From Gemmatimonadota bacterium (lineage in GTDB: Bacteria > Gemmatimonadota > Gemmatimonadetes > Longimicrobiales > Gaopeijiaceae): 56,568 bases of DNA. Where the stretch lies: positions 1 to 56,568 of the forward strand of contig VGVR01000021.1 in the NCBI GenBank assembly GCA_016873995.1, in the 5' to 3' direction. The notes under the pieces were generated by a model, which searched no databases, was not told the origin of the DNA, and saw nothing but the letters and a program-made list of their open reading frames with translations. Below, piece by piece: positions 1 to 9,100 of the stretch. Position numbers and translations under genes: made by a program. The first letter of the stretch is position 1. Each line of letters begins with the position of its first letter.

Positions 1-2205
1 GTGCCTGCCTACGGCTCTGCCGTCCTCGCGGGGCTGTGCGCCTGGCTCCTCTACGTCGTCACGCTCGCTCCCTCGACGGCGTTCTGGGACACGAGCGAGT
101 ACATCGCGACGGCGCACATCGTCGGCATCCCCCATCCACCGGGGAACCCGCTCTTCGTTCTCGTCACCAAGGTGTGGACGCTGCTGCTGGCGCCTCTCGG
201 CCTCTCGGTGGCGGTGCGTGTCAACCTGTTCGCGGCGACCACCAGCGCGGCGGCGACCGGCTTCCTCTATCTGGTCGCCCAGCGGGTGCTGCACGGGCTG
301 CATGCCGAAGGCGTTTTTGCGCGGGTCGGCGCGGCGGCGTCGGCCCTGGTCGGCGCGACCGCGTTCACGGTGTGGAACCAGTCCAACGTGAACGAGAAGA
401 TCTACACGCTCAGCATGCTCGTCATCGCTGCGGTGAGCTGGCTCGCACTGCGGTGGCGCGATCGCAGAGGAGAGCCCGGGTCGGCGCGCTATCTGCTCTG
501 GGCGGTCTTCCTGTTGGCGCTCGGCTCCACGAACCACCCGATGTCACTCCTGCCCGGTCCTGCGCTCGTCCTCTTCGTGCTCGCGTCGGGCGCTCGGCCG
601 CTGCTTCGCGCCGGCGTGCTCGGTCGCGCTGTGCTGCTCGTAGTCCTCGGACTGAGCTTCAACTTCGTGCTCCCGATCAGGTCCGGGCTGGATCCGCGCA
701 TCAACGAGGGGGAGCCGACCTGCGTATCCGCAGGAAGCGCTGCGATCGCAGTGTACGAGCGCGCCATCCCTGGACCTCTGCGAGCCCTCGCGGACGACCT
801 GCCTCGTTGCCAACCGCTGGCCGACAACTTGGCGCGCGTGCAGTACCAGACGCCGCCCGTCACGCAGCGCAAAGCGCCGTTCGCCGCGCAACTCGAGATG
901 TATTGGCAGTACTTCGATTGGCAGTGGGCGCGGGGGTTCGACTCCTCGGCGCTCCCTGGTGGCGCCCGACTCCCCTTCAGCCTGCTCTTCCTCGTGCTCG
1001 GGGTCGTGGGTCTCTGGACCGCGTGGCGGAGCGACCGCGCGATCTTCGTGTACTTGGCGGCGCTCACGGGCACGCTCACGCTCGGGCTGGTCGTCTACCT
1101 CAACTTCAAGTACGGCTACTCGCTCGCCCCCGAGATCACGGACGTCTCGCTCCACGAAGTACGAGAGCGCGACTACTTCTACGTGGCGGGCTTCCTGGTG
1201 TGGGGATGTCTTGCAGGCATCGGTCTCGCCTGGACGTGGCACGTGCTCGCGCGCATGACGAGTAGCACGCGGCGCTTCGCGGTCACGTCCCCGATTCTCG
1301 TGGTGGCTGCGATGCCGCTCGTGCTCAACTGGAGCTGGGCCAGTCGTTCCGGCGACTACGCCGCGCGTGACTGGGCGTACGATCTGCTGGCGAGCGTCGA
1401 GCCATACGGCGTGCTCTTCACGAACGGGGACAACGACACGTTTCCGCTCTGGTATCTGCAGGAGGTGGAGGGCATCCGGCAGGACGTCACGGTCATCGTG
1501 GGGCAGTATCTCCTGACCGACTGGTATCCGCGGCAGCTCCAGCGGCATACACGGCCCGAGACTCAACGTCCCTTCGACCCCGCCTTCGCTACCGGCCTCT
1601 ATTCGGCTCCGCCGGCGCCGTCCGCGTCGATCATCCGACTGCCGCCGGAATCGATGGACCAGGTGGCCAGCACGCAGCTCCCGGAGGCCATGACGGTGCC
1701 GTTCCCGGCCCTGGCGGTCACGTATCCGAGCGGCACCGTGCTGAATCGCGGCCACCTGCTGGCGCTCGGCATCATCCACGACTCCATCGCCGAGCGACCG
1801 ATCTATTTCTCGGCCGACGGCGGTATGCTGTCGGAGCTGGGCCTGCGGCCGTGGGGTATCCGCCATGGACTCGTCACCAAGCTGGAGCCCCGTGGGCCTT
1901 CAGCAATGGCACGGGATGGGCTCGTGCAGGGAAGCGAGCCGTACGGCGGTGGGTGGTTCGATCTGCAACGCTCACTGCGGCTCTACGACGAGGTGTACTC
2001 CTATCGAGGCCTGAAGGGACGCCCGATCTGGCAGGACCGCGCCGCCGCCAACATCCCCATGCAGTACTATGCGATGGCGGTGCTGCTCGCCGATGCCGTG
2101 GACGCCACCGGGACCGACGCAGATATCGCGGACAGGCTGCGGAATGATGCGGCTGGCTTTCAGATGGTCGCCGAGGGTGGGATGGCGGTGGCCGGTCTCG
2201 AGTAA
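1..2205 (+). CDS. DUF2723 membrane protein (protein O-mannosyltransferase-like)
   Basis: Large integral membrane protein of the DUF2723 family, which is related to PMT-type (GT39/GT-C) glycosyltransferases. The N-terminus shows the family signature, LAPSTAFWDTSEYIA followed by GIPHPPGNPLFVL, with an acidic residue in the first extracytoplasmic loop as in GT-C enzymes. Multiple hydrophobic segments fill residues 1-450. A second family block, RERDYFYVAGF and then FTNGDNDTFPLWYLQEVEG, starts the soluble part. The sequence enters the window on a GTG at base 1. Family members begin about 15-25 residues before the LAP motif, so this may be the true start or a few codons may be missing. The substrate is unknown; sugar transfer from a lipid carrier is inferred from the fold only. 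Confidence 0.85.
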   Translation: MPAYGSAVLAGLCAWLLYVVTLAPSTAFWDTSEYIATAHIVGIPHPPGNPLFVLVTKVWTLLLAPLGLSVAVRVNLFAATTSAAATGFLYLVAQRVLHGLHAEGVFARVGAAASALVGATAFTVWNQSNVNEKIYTLSMLVIAAVSWLALRWRDRRGEPGSARYLLWAVFLLALGSTNHPMSLLPGPALVLFVLASGARPLLRAGVLGRAVLLVVLGLSFNFVLPIRSGLDPRINEGEPTCVSAGSAAIAVYERAIPGPLRALADDLPRCQPLADNLARVQYQTPPVTQRKAPFAAQLEMYWQYFDWQWARGFDSSALPGGARLPFSLLFLVLGVVGLWTAWRSDRAIFVYLAALTGTLTLGLVVYLNFKYGYSLAPEITDVSLHEVRERDYFYVAGFLVWGCLAGIGLAWTWHVLARMTSSTRRFAVTSPILVVAAMPLVLNWSWASRSGDYAARDWAYDLLASVEPYGVLFTNGDNDTFPLWYLQEVEGIRQDVTVIVGQYLLTDWYPRQLQRHTRPETQRPFDPAFATGLYSAPPAPSASIIRLPPESMDQVASTQLPEAMTVPFPALAVTYPSGTVLNRGHLLALGIIHDSIAERPIYFSADGGMLSELGLRPWGIRHGLVTKLEPRGPSAMARDGLVQGSEPYGGGWFDLQRSLRLYDEVYSYRGLKGRPIWQDRAAANIPMQYYAMAVLLADAVDATGTDADIADRLRNDAAGFQMVAEGGMAVAGLE

Positions 2206-2277
2206 GGCTGACGACTCCGACACCGACCGAGGGGTCGAGATTCGGAACCCTGCCGGTTACCGAGGGTGCTAGCCCAC

Positions 2278-3447
2278 ATGGATCTCCAAGGACTCTCCCG
2301 ATCCGAGCTGGTGCGGTACGCGCGACACATCGCGCTCCCCGAGATCGGTTTCGAAGGCCAGAAGCGCCTGAAGGCCGCGCGCGTGCTGTGCGTCGGCGCG
2401 GGCGGACTCGGCTCACCCCTGGCGCTCTATCTCGCCGCAGCCGGCGTCGGCACGCTGGGCATCGTGGACTTCGACGCGGTGGACGAGAGCAACCTCCAGC
2501 GCCAGCTCCTGCACGGCACCAGCGACATCGGCAGGTCCAAGTTGGAGAGCGCCGCGCGCCGACTGCGCGACGTGAACCCACACGTGCAGGTCGTCAAGCA
2601 CGACACGAAGCTCTCGGCAGCCGATGCGCTCGGGATCGTCGGTGAGTACGACGTGGTGGTGGACGGGACCGATAACTTCCCGACCCGATACCTCGTCAAC
2701 GACGCGTGCGTGCTCGCCGGCAAGCCGAACGTCTACGGTTCGGTGTTCCGTTGGGAAGGCCAGGTGTCCGTGTTCGCCACGAAGGGCGGACCGTGCTATC
2801 GGTGCCTCTTTCGCGAGCCACCGCCGCCGGGACTGGTGCCGAACTGTGCCGAGGGAGGCGTGGTCGGCGTGCTTCCGGGGATCATCGGCTCGATCCAGGC
2901 ACTCGAGACGATCAAGCTCCTGTTAGGTGCAGGCACCAGCTTGGCGGGCAGGCTGCTGATGTTCGACGCGCTCGCCCTGGAGTGGCGCGAAGTCACGCTA
3001 CGGCGCAACCCCGCGTGCCCGATCTGCGGAGACCATCCCACGCAGAAGGAGTTGATCGACTACGAGGTCTTCTGCGGCGTGGCGCCGCTCTCGGAACGAG
3101 GTGATGTCGGGGTCGCCGCCGACGTGCCCGAGTTGGACCCCGTCTCCGTCGCGGCACGGCTCGCGTCGGACGCGCCGCCGTTCTTGCTCGACGTGCGAGA
3201 GCCTTGGGAATGGGCCGTGAGCAACCTGGCGGATCGGGGGGCACGCCTCATTCCGCTCGGCGAGCTCGCGGAGCGGCTGACGGAGATTCCGACTGGACGC
3301 TCCGTGGTCGTCTACTGCCGCACCGGTCAGCGGAGTCTCGACGCCGGTCTGGTTCTGCGCGAGGCGGGCTGGACGGACGTATCCAACCTGCGCGGTGGCA
3401 TGGTGGCGTGGGCGAGGGAGGTCGAGCCCGGGCTCCCGGTCGTCTGA
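2278..3447 (+). CDS. moeZ: MoeB/ThiF-type adenylyltransferase with C-terminal rhodanese domain
   Basis: E1-like enzyme that adenylates the C-terminal Gly-Gly of a small sulfur-carrier protein (MoaD/ThiS type); the rhodanese domain supplies sulfur. Residues 1-245 are the ThiF/MoeB domain: RYARHIALPEIG, the nucleotide loop GAGGLGSPLALYLAAAG, DFDAVDESNLQRQ, and zinc cysteines in CYRC and CPIC. The last 100 residues are a rhodanese domain with active-site loop CRTGQRS. The ATG at 2278 is preferred over an in-frame GTG at 2266 because MDLQGLSRSEL matches family N-termini and GAGG lies about 12 nt upstream. It is followed after 10 nt by the NADH dehydrogenase gene. No MoaD or ThiS partner is in the window, so molybdopterin, thiamine or cysteine synthesis cannot be told apart. 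Confidence 0.9.
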   Translation: MDLQGLSRSELVRYARHIALPEIGFEGQKRLKAARVLCVGAGGLGSPLALYLAAAGVGTLGIVDFDAVDESNLQRQLLHGTSDIGRSKLESAARRLRDVNPHVQVVKHDTKLSAADALGIVGEYDVVVDGTDNFPTRYLVNDACVLAGKPNVYGSVFRWEGQVSVFATKGGPCYRCLFREPPPPGLVPNCAEGGVVGVLPGIIGSIQALETIKLLLGAGTSLAGRLLMFDALALEWREVTLRRNPACPICGDHPTQKELIDYEVFCGVAPLSERGDVGVAADVPELDPVSVAARLASDAPPFLLDVREPWEWAVSNLADRGARLIPLGELAERLTEIPTGRSVVVYCRTGQRSLDAGLVLREAGWTDVSNLRGGMVAWAREVEPGLPVV

Positions 3448-3457
3448 CGCGGTCGAG

Positions 3458-4483
3458 ATGACGCGTCCGCGGGTGGTGGTGGTCGGGTCGGGGTTCGGGG
3501 GGATGTGGGTGACCCGCGGCCTCGCGAACCGTCCGGTCGACGTGACGCTGGTCGATCGGAACAACTACCACACGTTCTTCCCGTTGCTGTACCAGGTTGC
3601 AGCCGCGGAGCTCGGGCCGACCGACATCGCGCACCCGGTGCGGTCGACGTTCCGCCGCGCTCGCAACGTGACTGTGCGCATGGCCGAGATGACGGGCCTG
3701 GACCTGGCCGGCCGACGCGTGCTCACGGATCGAGGAGAGCTCCCCTACGACTACCTGGTGCTCGCGCTCGGCAGCGAGGCCAACTTCTTCGGCGTGCCGG
3801 GCGCGGCCGAGCACGCGTTCCCGCTGCGTTGGATGGATGACGCGATCCCGCTCAGGCACCACGTGCTCACCCGCTTCGAGGCAGCCGCAGGTGCGGACGC
3901 GGAACGACGGGCGCAGCTGCTCACTTTCGCGGTGGTCGGCGGCGGGCCGACGGGGGTGGAGTATGCGGGTGCGCTCGCGGAACTGATCTTCGGTCCGCTG
4001 CTCGAAGACTTTCCGGGGATCGCACCCGAGGAAGTGCGCATCGAGCTCCTCGAGGCGGGAGATACGCTGCTCCTGGGGATGCCCGCCAAGCTCGCGCGCT
4101 ACACGCAGGAGAGGCTGGCTCGCCGTCGCGTGCGGGTGCGCCTGGGCGCGACGGTGACGGAAGTCGCGGTCGATCGGGTGCAGCTTTCCGACGGCACCAC
4201 GCTGCCCACCGAAACCGTGGTGTGGACCGCGGGGGTCGAGGGTGATCCGCGCGTGGCGCGCTGGGGACTTCCGGTCGGGCGAGCCGGACGTGTGCCCGTG
4301 ACCGAGGTGCTCAGTGTCGAGGGGCACCCGGAGGTCTTCGTGATCGGCGATCTCGCGTACAGCGAAGACGCCGACGGCCGTCCGCTCCCGCAGGTGGCTC
4401 AAGTGGCCATCCAGCAGGGGCATCGCACCGCGAGCAACATCCTCAGGGTTGCCGCCGGCCGGAGCGCACTGCCGTTCCGGTAA
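3458..4483 (+). CDS. ndh: Type II NADH dehydrogenase, catalytic part (ends at in-frame TAA)
   Basis: FAD-dependent NADH:quinone oxidoreductase of the NDH-2 family, which passes electrons to quinone without pumping protons. It has an N-terminal dinucleotide fold VVVVGSGFGGMW, the family block VDRNNYHTFFPLLYQVAA, a second nucleotide fold VVGGGPTGVEYAGALAE, and the FAD-site motif FVIGDLAYSEDADG. Start at ATG 3458, ten bases after the previous stop. The frame stops at TAA 4481-4483 after PFR, where NDH-2 proteins read PFRY followed by R-[DE]-x-G. The continuation to 4723 is in the same frame and is a perfect family C-terminus, so a TAC or TAT tyrosine codon has become TAA at codon 342. Without readthrough the protein loses its membrane-binding helices. 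Confidence 0.85.
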   Translation: MTRPRVVVVGSGFGGMWVTRGLANRPVDVTLVDRNNYHTFFPLLYQVAAAELGPTDIAHPVRSTFRRARNVTVRMAEMTGLDLAGRRVLTDRGELPYDYLVLALGSEANFFGVPGAAEHAFPLRWMDDAIPLRHHVLTRFEAAAGADAERRAQLLTFAVVGGGPTGVEYAGALAELIFGPLLEDFPGIAPEEVRIELLEAGDTLLLGMPAKLARYTQERLARRRVRVRLGATVTEVAVDRVQLSDGTTLPTETVVWTAGVEGDPRVARWGLPVGRAGRVPVTEVLSVEGHPEVFVIGDLAYSEDADGRPLPQVAQVAIQQGHRTASNILRVAAGRSALPFR

Positions 4484-4723
4484 CGGGATCCCGGCATGCT
4501 GGCCGTGATCGGCCGCAACGCGGCCGCGGCCCACGTGTTCGGCCTGGCGTTCACGGGGTGGACCGCCTGGCTCCTCTGGCTCGGCATCCACATCACGTGG
4601 CTGGTCGGGTTTCGCAACCGTGCCCTCGTCCTCCTCAACTGGGCGTGGAATTACGTGTTCTACCGCCGCGCGGTGCGGCTCATCCTTCCCGCGGCGCGCT
4701 CCGCACGTAACGAGGTGCTATAA
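4484..4723 (+). pseudogene. ndh: C-terminal membrane-anchor part of the interrupted NDH-2 gene
   Basis: In-frame continuation of the upstream NADH dehydrogenase past its TAA. It reads [17 protein letters not shown], then a hydrophobic stretch [20 protein letters not shown], then [17 protein letters not shown], which is the characteristic NDH-2 C-terminus that places the enzyme on the cytoplasmic membrane. There is no frameshift: 3458 and 4484 share the same phase. Independent expression from the ATG at 4496 is unlikely because no functional unit would result. It could be a real nonsense mutation, an assembly error or a readthrough product. Confidence 0.75.
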
Positions 4724-4742
4724 CCCTCGGCGGCCGGGCTTG

Positions 4743-4748
4743 TATACT
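4743..4748 (+). promoter_or_regulatory. Possible -10 element TATACT upstream of the hydrolase/YaiO gene
   Basis: TATACT lies 20 nt after the NDH-2 stop and 40 nt before the ATG at 4788. No convincing -35 hexamer sits 16-18 nt upstream, so this is only a weak promoter candidate. Confidence 0.3.
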
Positions 4749-4787
4749 CTGCGCCGACAGCTGCCCTTGCAGAGCCCGGAGATGAGG

Positions 4788-6092
4788 ATGCACGCGTCGC
4801 GCGCTCGGTTTCTGTCATTGACCTGGCTCGGGTGGGGTGTCACCGGCGTCACCACTACCGGTACGGCGCTCGCCGCTGTCGCCCCCGGGGCTACCATGAT
4901 GGCTGCGGTTGCCGCTATGGCTGCCGCTCCGGTGGCGGCCACAACGGCTGTGGTTGCCGCTATGGCTGCGGCTCCCGCGGCGGCCATGACGGCTGCGGTT
5001 GCAGCTATGTCTGCCGCTCCGGTGGCGGCCACGACGGCTGTGCCCGCGATGTCGCTGCTTGCCCAGGACGCCTGCCCGCGCGCTTCGGGCGCGGACGCCG
5101 AGGCCGGCTGGGCGGCGTTCTCCACCAACGACGTCGAGCGGGCGCGGCTGAGCTTCGAGGCGGCGCTTGCCCGCTGCCCCAACGACCACTACGCCCGCAC
5201 TGGGCTGGGTTACGTGGCGCTCCGAGCGGGTACCGACTCGTTGGCGGTGCGGCTCTGGACGGTCGCCGTCGCGGCCGACCCGAACAATGTCGACGCGCTC
5301 ACCGGTCTGGGTCTCGCCGCGTGGCGGCGCGGGGACGTCGCGGCCGTGCGGGAGCGCTTCGGCCGCGTGCTCGAGCTGGAGCCGGACCACGCCACCGCGC
5401 TCGAGTACCTCGGCCGCATCACGCTGACGGGTCCTCGACCGGTGCGGGCGCCGCTCGTCCTCCCGGACACGCTCGAGTATCCCGCGCGGACGTCTGCCGC
5501 CCGCTTCGAGGTGCGCGGACCCGGTGGGTGGACGCCCTTCTACATCAAGGGCGTCAACCTCGGTGCGGCACTCCCCGGCATGCACCCGAGCGAGTTCCCG
5601 GACTCGGTCACGTACGCGCGTTGGATCCGGTCCATGGCCGAGATGAACGCCAACGTCGTGCGCGTCTATACCATCCATCCCCCGGGCTTCTACCAGGCGC
5701 TGCACGACTGGAACGCCGCGAACCCGGACCGCTCGCTCTGGCTCGTGCATGGTGTGTGGGCCGAGCTGCCGCCGCATCACGACTTCGCCGCGGCCGCGTA
5801 CGAGGCGGAGTTCTTCGGAGAGATGCGGCGCGTGGTCGACCTGATCCATGGGCGAGCCGACGTACAGCCGCGACCCGGGCACGCGTCGGGCTACTACACG
5901 GCCGACGTCTCTCGCTGGACGCTGGCCTACATCATCGGACGCGAGTGGGAGCCGTTCAGCGCCGTGGCGTTCGACTCCATCAAGGGCGGGCGCGGCGGCT
6001 TCGACGGGCGCTACCTGAAGGTGGACGGCGGGAACGCCATGGATGCCTGGATGGCACGCGCATCCGAGACGATCGTGGCCTACGAGACCTAG
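4788..6092 (+). CDS. Secreted TPR plus glycoside-hydrolase-like protein, N-terminal part (ends at in-frame TAG)
   Basis: First part of a long envelope protein. ATG 4788 is favoured over 4782 because GGAG sits six bases upstream. The N-terminus is a signal-like segment lengthened by an Ala/Met/Val-rich repeat and ending near SLLAQDACP. Two or three TPR units follow (residues about 105-205; WAAFSTNDVERARLSFEAAL, GLGLAAWRRGDVAAVRERFG, LELEPDHATALEYLG). Then begins a TIM-barrel of the clan A glycoside hydrolase type: FYIKGVNLGAALPG, NANVVRVYTIHPPGFY, and IIGREWEP with a candidate acid/base glutamate at residue 386 or 388. TAG at 6090-6092 (codon 435) interrupts the barrel. The downstream frame continues in phase with the rest of the domain, so this is one gene split by a nonsense codon. 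The exact GH family is uncertain. Confidence 0.7.
   Translation: MHASRARFLSLTWLGWGVTGVTTTGTALAAVAPGATMMAAVAAMAAAPVAATTAVVAAMAAAPAAAMTAAVAAMSAAPVAATTAVPAMSLLAQDACPRASGADAEAGWAAFSTNDVERARLSFEAALARCPNDHYARTGLGYVALRAGTDSLAVRLWTVAVAADPNNVDALTGLGLAAWRRGDVAAVRERFGRVLELEPDHATALEYLGRITLTGPRPVRAPLVLPDTLEYPARTSAARFEVRGPGGWTPFYIKGVNLGAALPGMHPSEFPDSVTYARWIRSMAEMNANVVRVYTIHPPGFYQALHDWNAANPDRSLWLVHGVWAELPPHHDFAAAAYEAEFFGEMRRVVDLIHGRADVQPRPGHASGYYTADVSRWTLAYIIGREWEPFSAVAFDSIKGGRGGFDGRYLKVDGGNAMDAWMARASETIVAYET
4899..5033 (+). repeat. Three 45-bp tandem repeats in the signal region of the hydrolase gene
   Basis: Units start at 4899, 4944 and 4989, each 15 codons long, with a partial fourth copy at 5034. They encode MAAVAAMAAAPVAAT, TAVVAAMAAAPAAAM and TAAVAAMSAAPVAAT. 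Unit length is a multiple of three, so expansion keeps the frame. The copies differ at a few positions only, which suggests recent amplification by slippage or recombination. Confidence 0.85.
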
Positions 6093-6182
6093 ACCTATCG
6101 TGCCCAGCGGCCCGTAGCCTATACGAACTGGCCCACGCTGGACCCGCTCGCGCACCCCACGGAGGCCACCGTCGACGAGGAA

Positions 6183-9100
6183 ATGGCGATTCGCCGGGCG
6201 CGCGGCGAGACCCCCCGTGTGCGCGAGCGCGAGTACGACAACGACGCCCTCTCGCTCGACGCCGTGCTCGTGCGGCCGACGAGCCTACTCCCCGCCGGCA
6301 CCTTCGCCTCATTCCACGCCTATCCGTACTACCCGGATTTCATGCTGCTCGAGGACGGGTATCAGGACGCGGCGTCCAGCTTCGGGCGCTCGAACTACTT
6401 CGCGTACCTGAGCGCGCTGAAGGCGCACCACGGCGACGTACCGGTGGTGATCTCCGAGTACGGCGTCCCTGCTTCGCTCGGCACGGGCCACCTGCAGCCG
6501 CAGGGGTGGCACCATGGCGGTACTCCCGAACGATCGGTAGCCGAGACGAACCGCCGACTGACCATGGAGCTGGCCGAGGCCGGTCTGGCGGGGGGCATCC
6601 TCTTCGCTTGGATCGACGAGTGGTTCAAGCACAACTGGGTCACGCTGGAGTTCGAGCTCCCCGCGGATCGGAGCCGTCTCTGGTACAACCGCCTCAACGC
6701 CGAGCAGCACTACGGGGTGATGGCGCTCGAGGCGGAGCCAGCCGTGGCTGGCCGTACGCTCTCGGAGCGCCTGTCCACCTGGCGGGGTGTGGCGCCCCTC
6801 TACGATCAGCCGGGACTCACGGTGCGCGCGGCGCAGGACGGCGCATACCTCTGGCTGCTCGTCGACGGCGTGGACCCTGCCGGACTCGATACCACGTTCG
6901 TGGGCTTCGACGTGGTGGACGAGCGAGCGGGGGACTTCCGCTGGCCGGGGCGCGTGGGGGAGCGACTTCCGGTGGGCGTGGAGTTCGTGCTCCAGGCGAC
7001 GGGCTCCGAAGTGCGCGTGGTCGCGGACCCCGGCTCGAATCCGTTCCGGCTCGTCGAGGTGGGCAGCGGCGCCGCCGACCTCGAAGGACTGCGTCTCGAC
7101 ATCGCCGACCCTCCCCTCGGCCTGTTCCACGCGCGGGTCGAGCAGCGCTTCAACTTCCCGTGGTACACCACGCCCAACGAGGACGGGCGGTACGACTCGC
7201 TGCGCGTGGTCGTGAACCGGAGGCGCTTCGCGCGCGACTCGAGCGAGTTCCTCGGGATCGGTTACGACCGAGGCTGGCTCCACAGGGGGAACGCGCCGGA
7301 CGGATTCTGGGAGCGCTCGGGGGCCGCGCTCGAGGTGCGCATCCCGTGGATGTTGATCGGGGTCACGGATCCGTCGAGCCGGACGGTGCTGCAAGGGCCG
7401 GGTGTGGCGAACGCGCGCGGAGCCGAGCTGGGCTCGGACGGTGTGTGGCGTCTCCGCGCGGGGGTGGCGGCGTGGCCCGACTCGGTGTTCGGTGAGCTCG
7501 GCACCCGCCAGATCGAGTCGATCGGCGTCGTGGTCGGGGTGATGCGTCGGGGCGCGTGGGTTCAAGCGTCGCGAGCGAGCGAGGCCGTGGCCCGCTTCGG
7601 CTGGCCCACGTGGGAGGTGCCCGCCTGGACGGAGCGGCTCCGCCCGACGTACGGCGTCGGTGCGACGAGGGCGACCACCGAAGAGCGGCGCTCGCCCGGG
7701 CCATCCGTGCTCGAGGTGGACGCGCAGGTGGACCCAGCTCACGAGGCGTGGGTGAACGGCGACACGGAGCTCGCGCTCCGGCTGTACGAAGAGCGCCTCG
7801 CGCGGGACCCGGACGACGGCGTCGCTCTCCACCGGGTGGCGCTCATGCGCGCGTGGGCCGGTGAGTACGATGTCGCGACTGCCCACTTCGATCACCTGCT
7901 GGAGGTGGAGCCGGCCAACACGGACGCACGCGTCGACCGCGCGCGCGTGTGGGCTTGGGCGGGGGAGACCGACCGCGCGCTCGACGCGCTGGCGGAGGTC
8001 CTCGACCAGAACCCGACGCACCCCGGTGCGCTCGAGGCACGTGCGCTCTTCGAGGCGTGGGCCGGCAGGTACGATGCCGCCCTCACGAGCTACGACGCAC
8101 TTCTTGCCATCGCGCCGGACAACGGCGCCGCCCGCCGCCAGCAGGCACAGGTGCTCACGTGGGCCTCGCGCTTCGAGGTCTCCCGCGTGGTCTACGATTC
8201 GCTGCTCGCGCGCGACCCCGACGATGTCGAGTCGCGGCTCGGCCTCGCCAACGCGCTGACGTTCTCGGACAGCCTCGACGCCGCCGTAGCCGAGTACGAC
8301 CGGATCCTCGCGGCGCGCCCGGACGACGTGCGCGCCCTGCAGGGGAAGGGCCGCGCACTCGGGTGGGCCAACCGACTCATCGACGCGGAGGCCGTGTACC
8401 GGCGCGCGGTGTCCGTCGATTCCGAAAACGTCGCTTCTCTGGTCGGCCTTGCGCAGATCCTGCGCTGGCAAGACCGCAACGCAGCCGCGCTCGACGTGCT
8501 GCGGTCCGCCGAGCGGATCGCACCCACGAACGGCGACGTGCGCGAGCAGCTTCGCGGCATCGACATGGCGCTCAGCCCCGCGCTGCGCCCGTCGTTCGTG
8601 TGGGAGGACGACTCGGACGGCAACGTCATGCTCACGACCGCCATCTCGGCGACCGTTCGTCCGGCCCCGCGTCTCGAGCTGCGAGCCGACACGTATCGAC
8701 GCGGACTGAGCTTCGGGACACTCGAGCGGTCCGCGATGGGCGTAAGCTTTGCCGCGTCGTATCAGCTCGACCCCGGGTGGACGCTCACAGCTGGGGCGGG
8801 GGGGAGTGACAGCGAAGGGGGCGGCTCGGTCACGGCGTATCTGGTCGGCGTTCGCTCACCTGCACGCCATCACGCTGCCGCGTCGATCAGCTTCGCCTCG
8901 AGCGCGCTCGACGTGACCGCGCCTCTCGCCAACCGCGGCGTGACCACGACAGGCCTCTCCATCGACACGCGCTGGACGCCTTCGCCGCGCTGGCGCGTCG
9001 ACGCGTCGGTCGGGCGCACGAGGTTCCAGGGGACCCAGGCCAACGATCGCACGAACGGGTCCGTCGCCCTCGGCCGTCAGCTCGGGCGCCAGTTGAACCT

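Noticed and set aside
4478..4500. Frameshift as explanation for the split NDH-2 gene
   Set aside because: The two parts are in the same phase; a substitution to TAA is sufficient.
4832..7495. Long Cys/Gly/His-rich reading frame over the 45-bp repeats
   Set aside because: It is a +1-phase shadow of the hydrolase gene; the Cys/Gly/Arg composition comes from the repeat read in the wrong frame.
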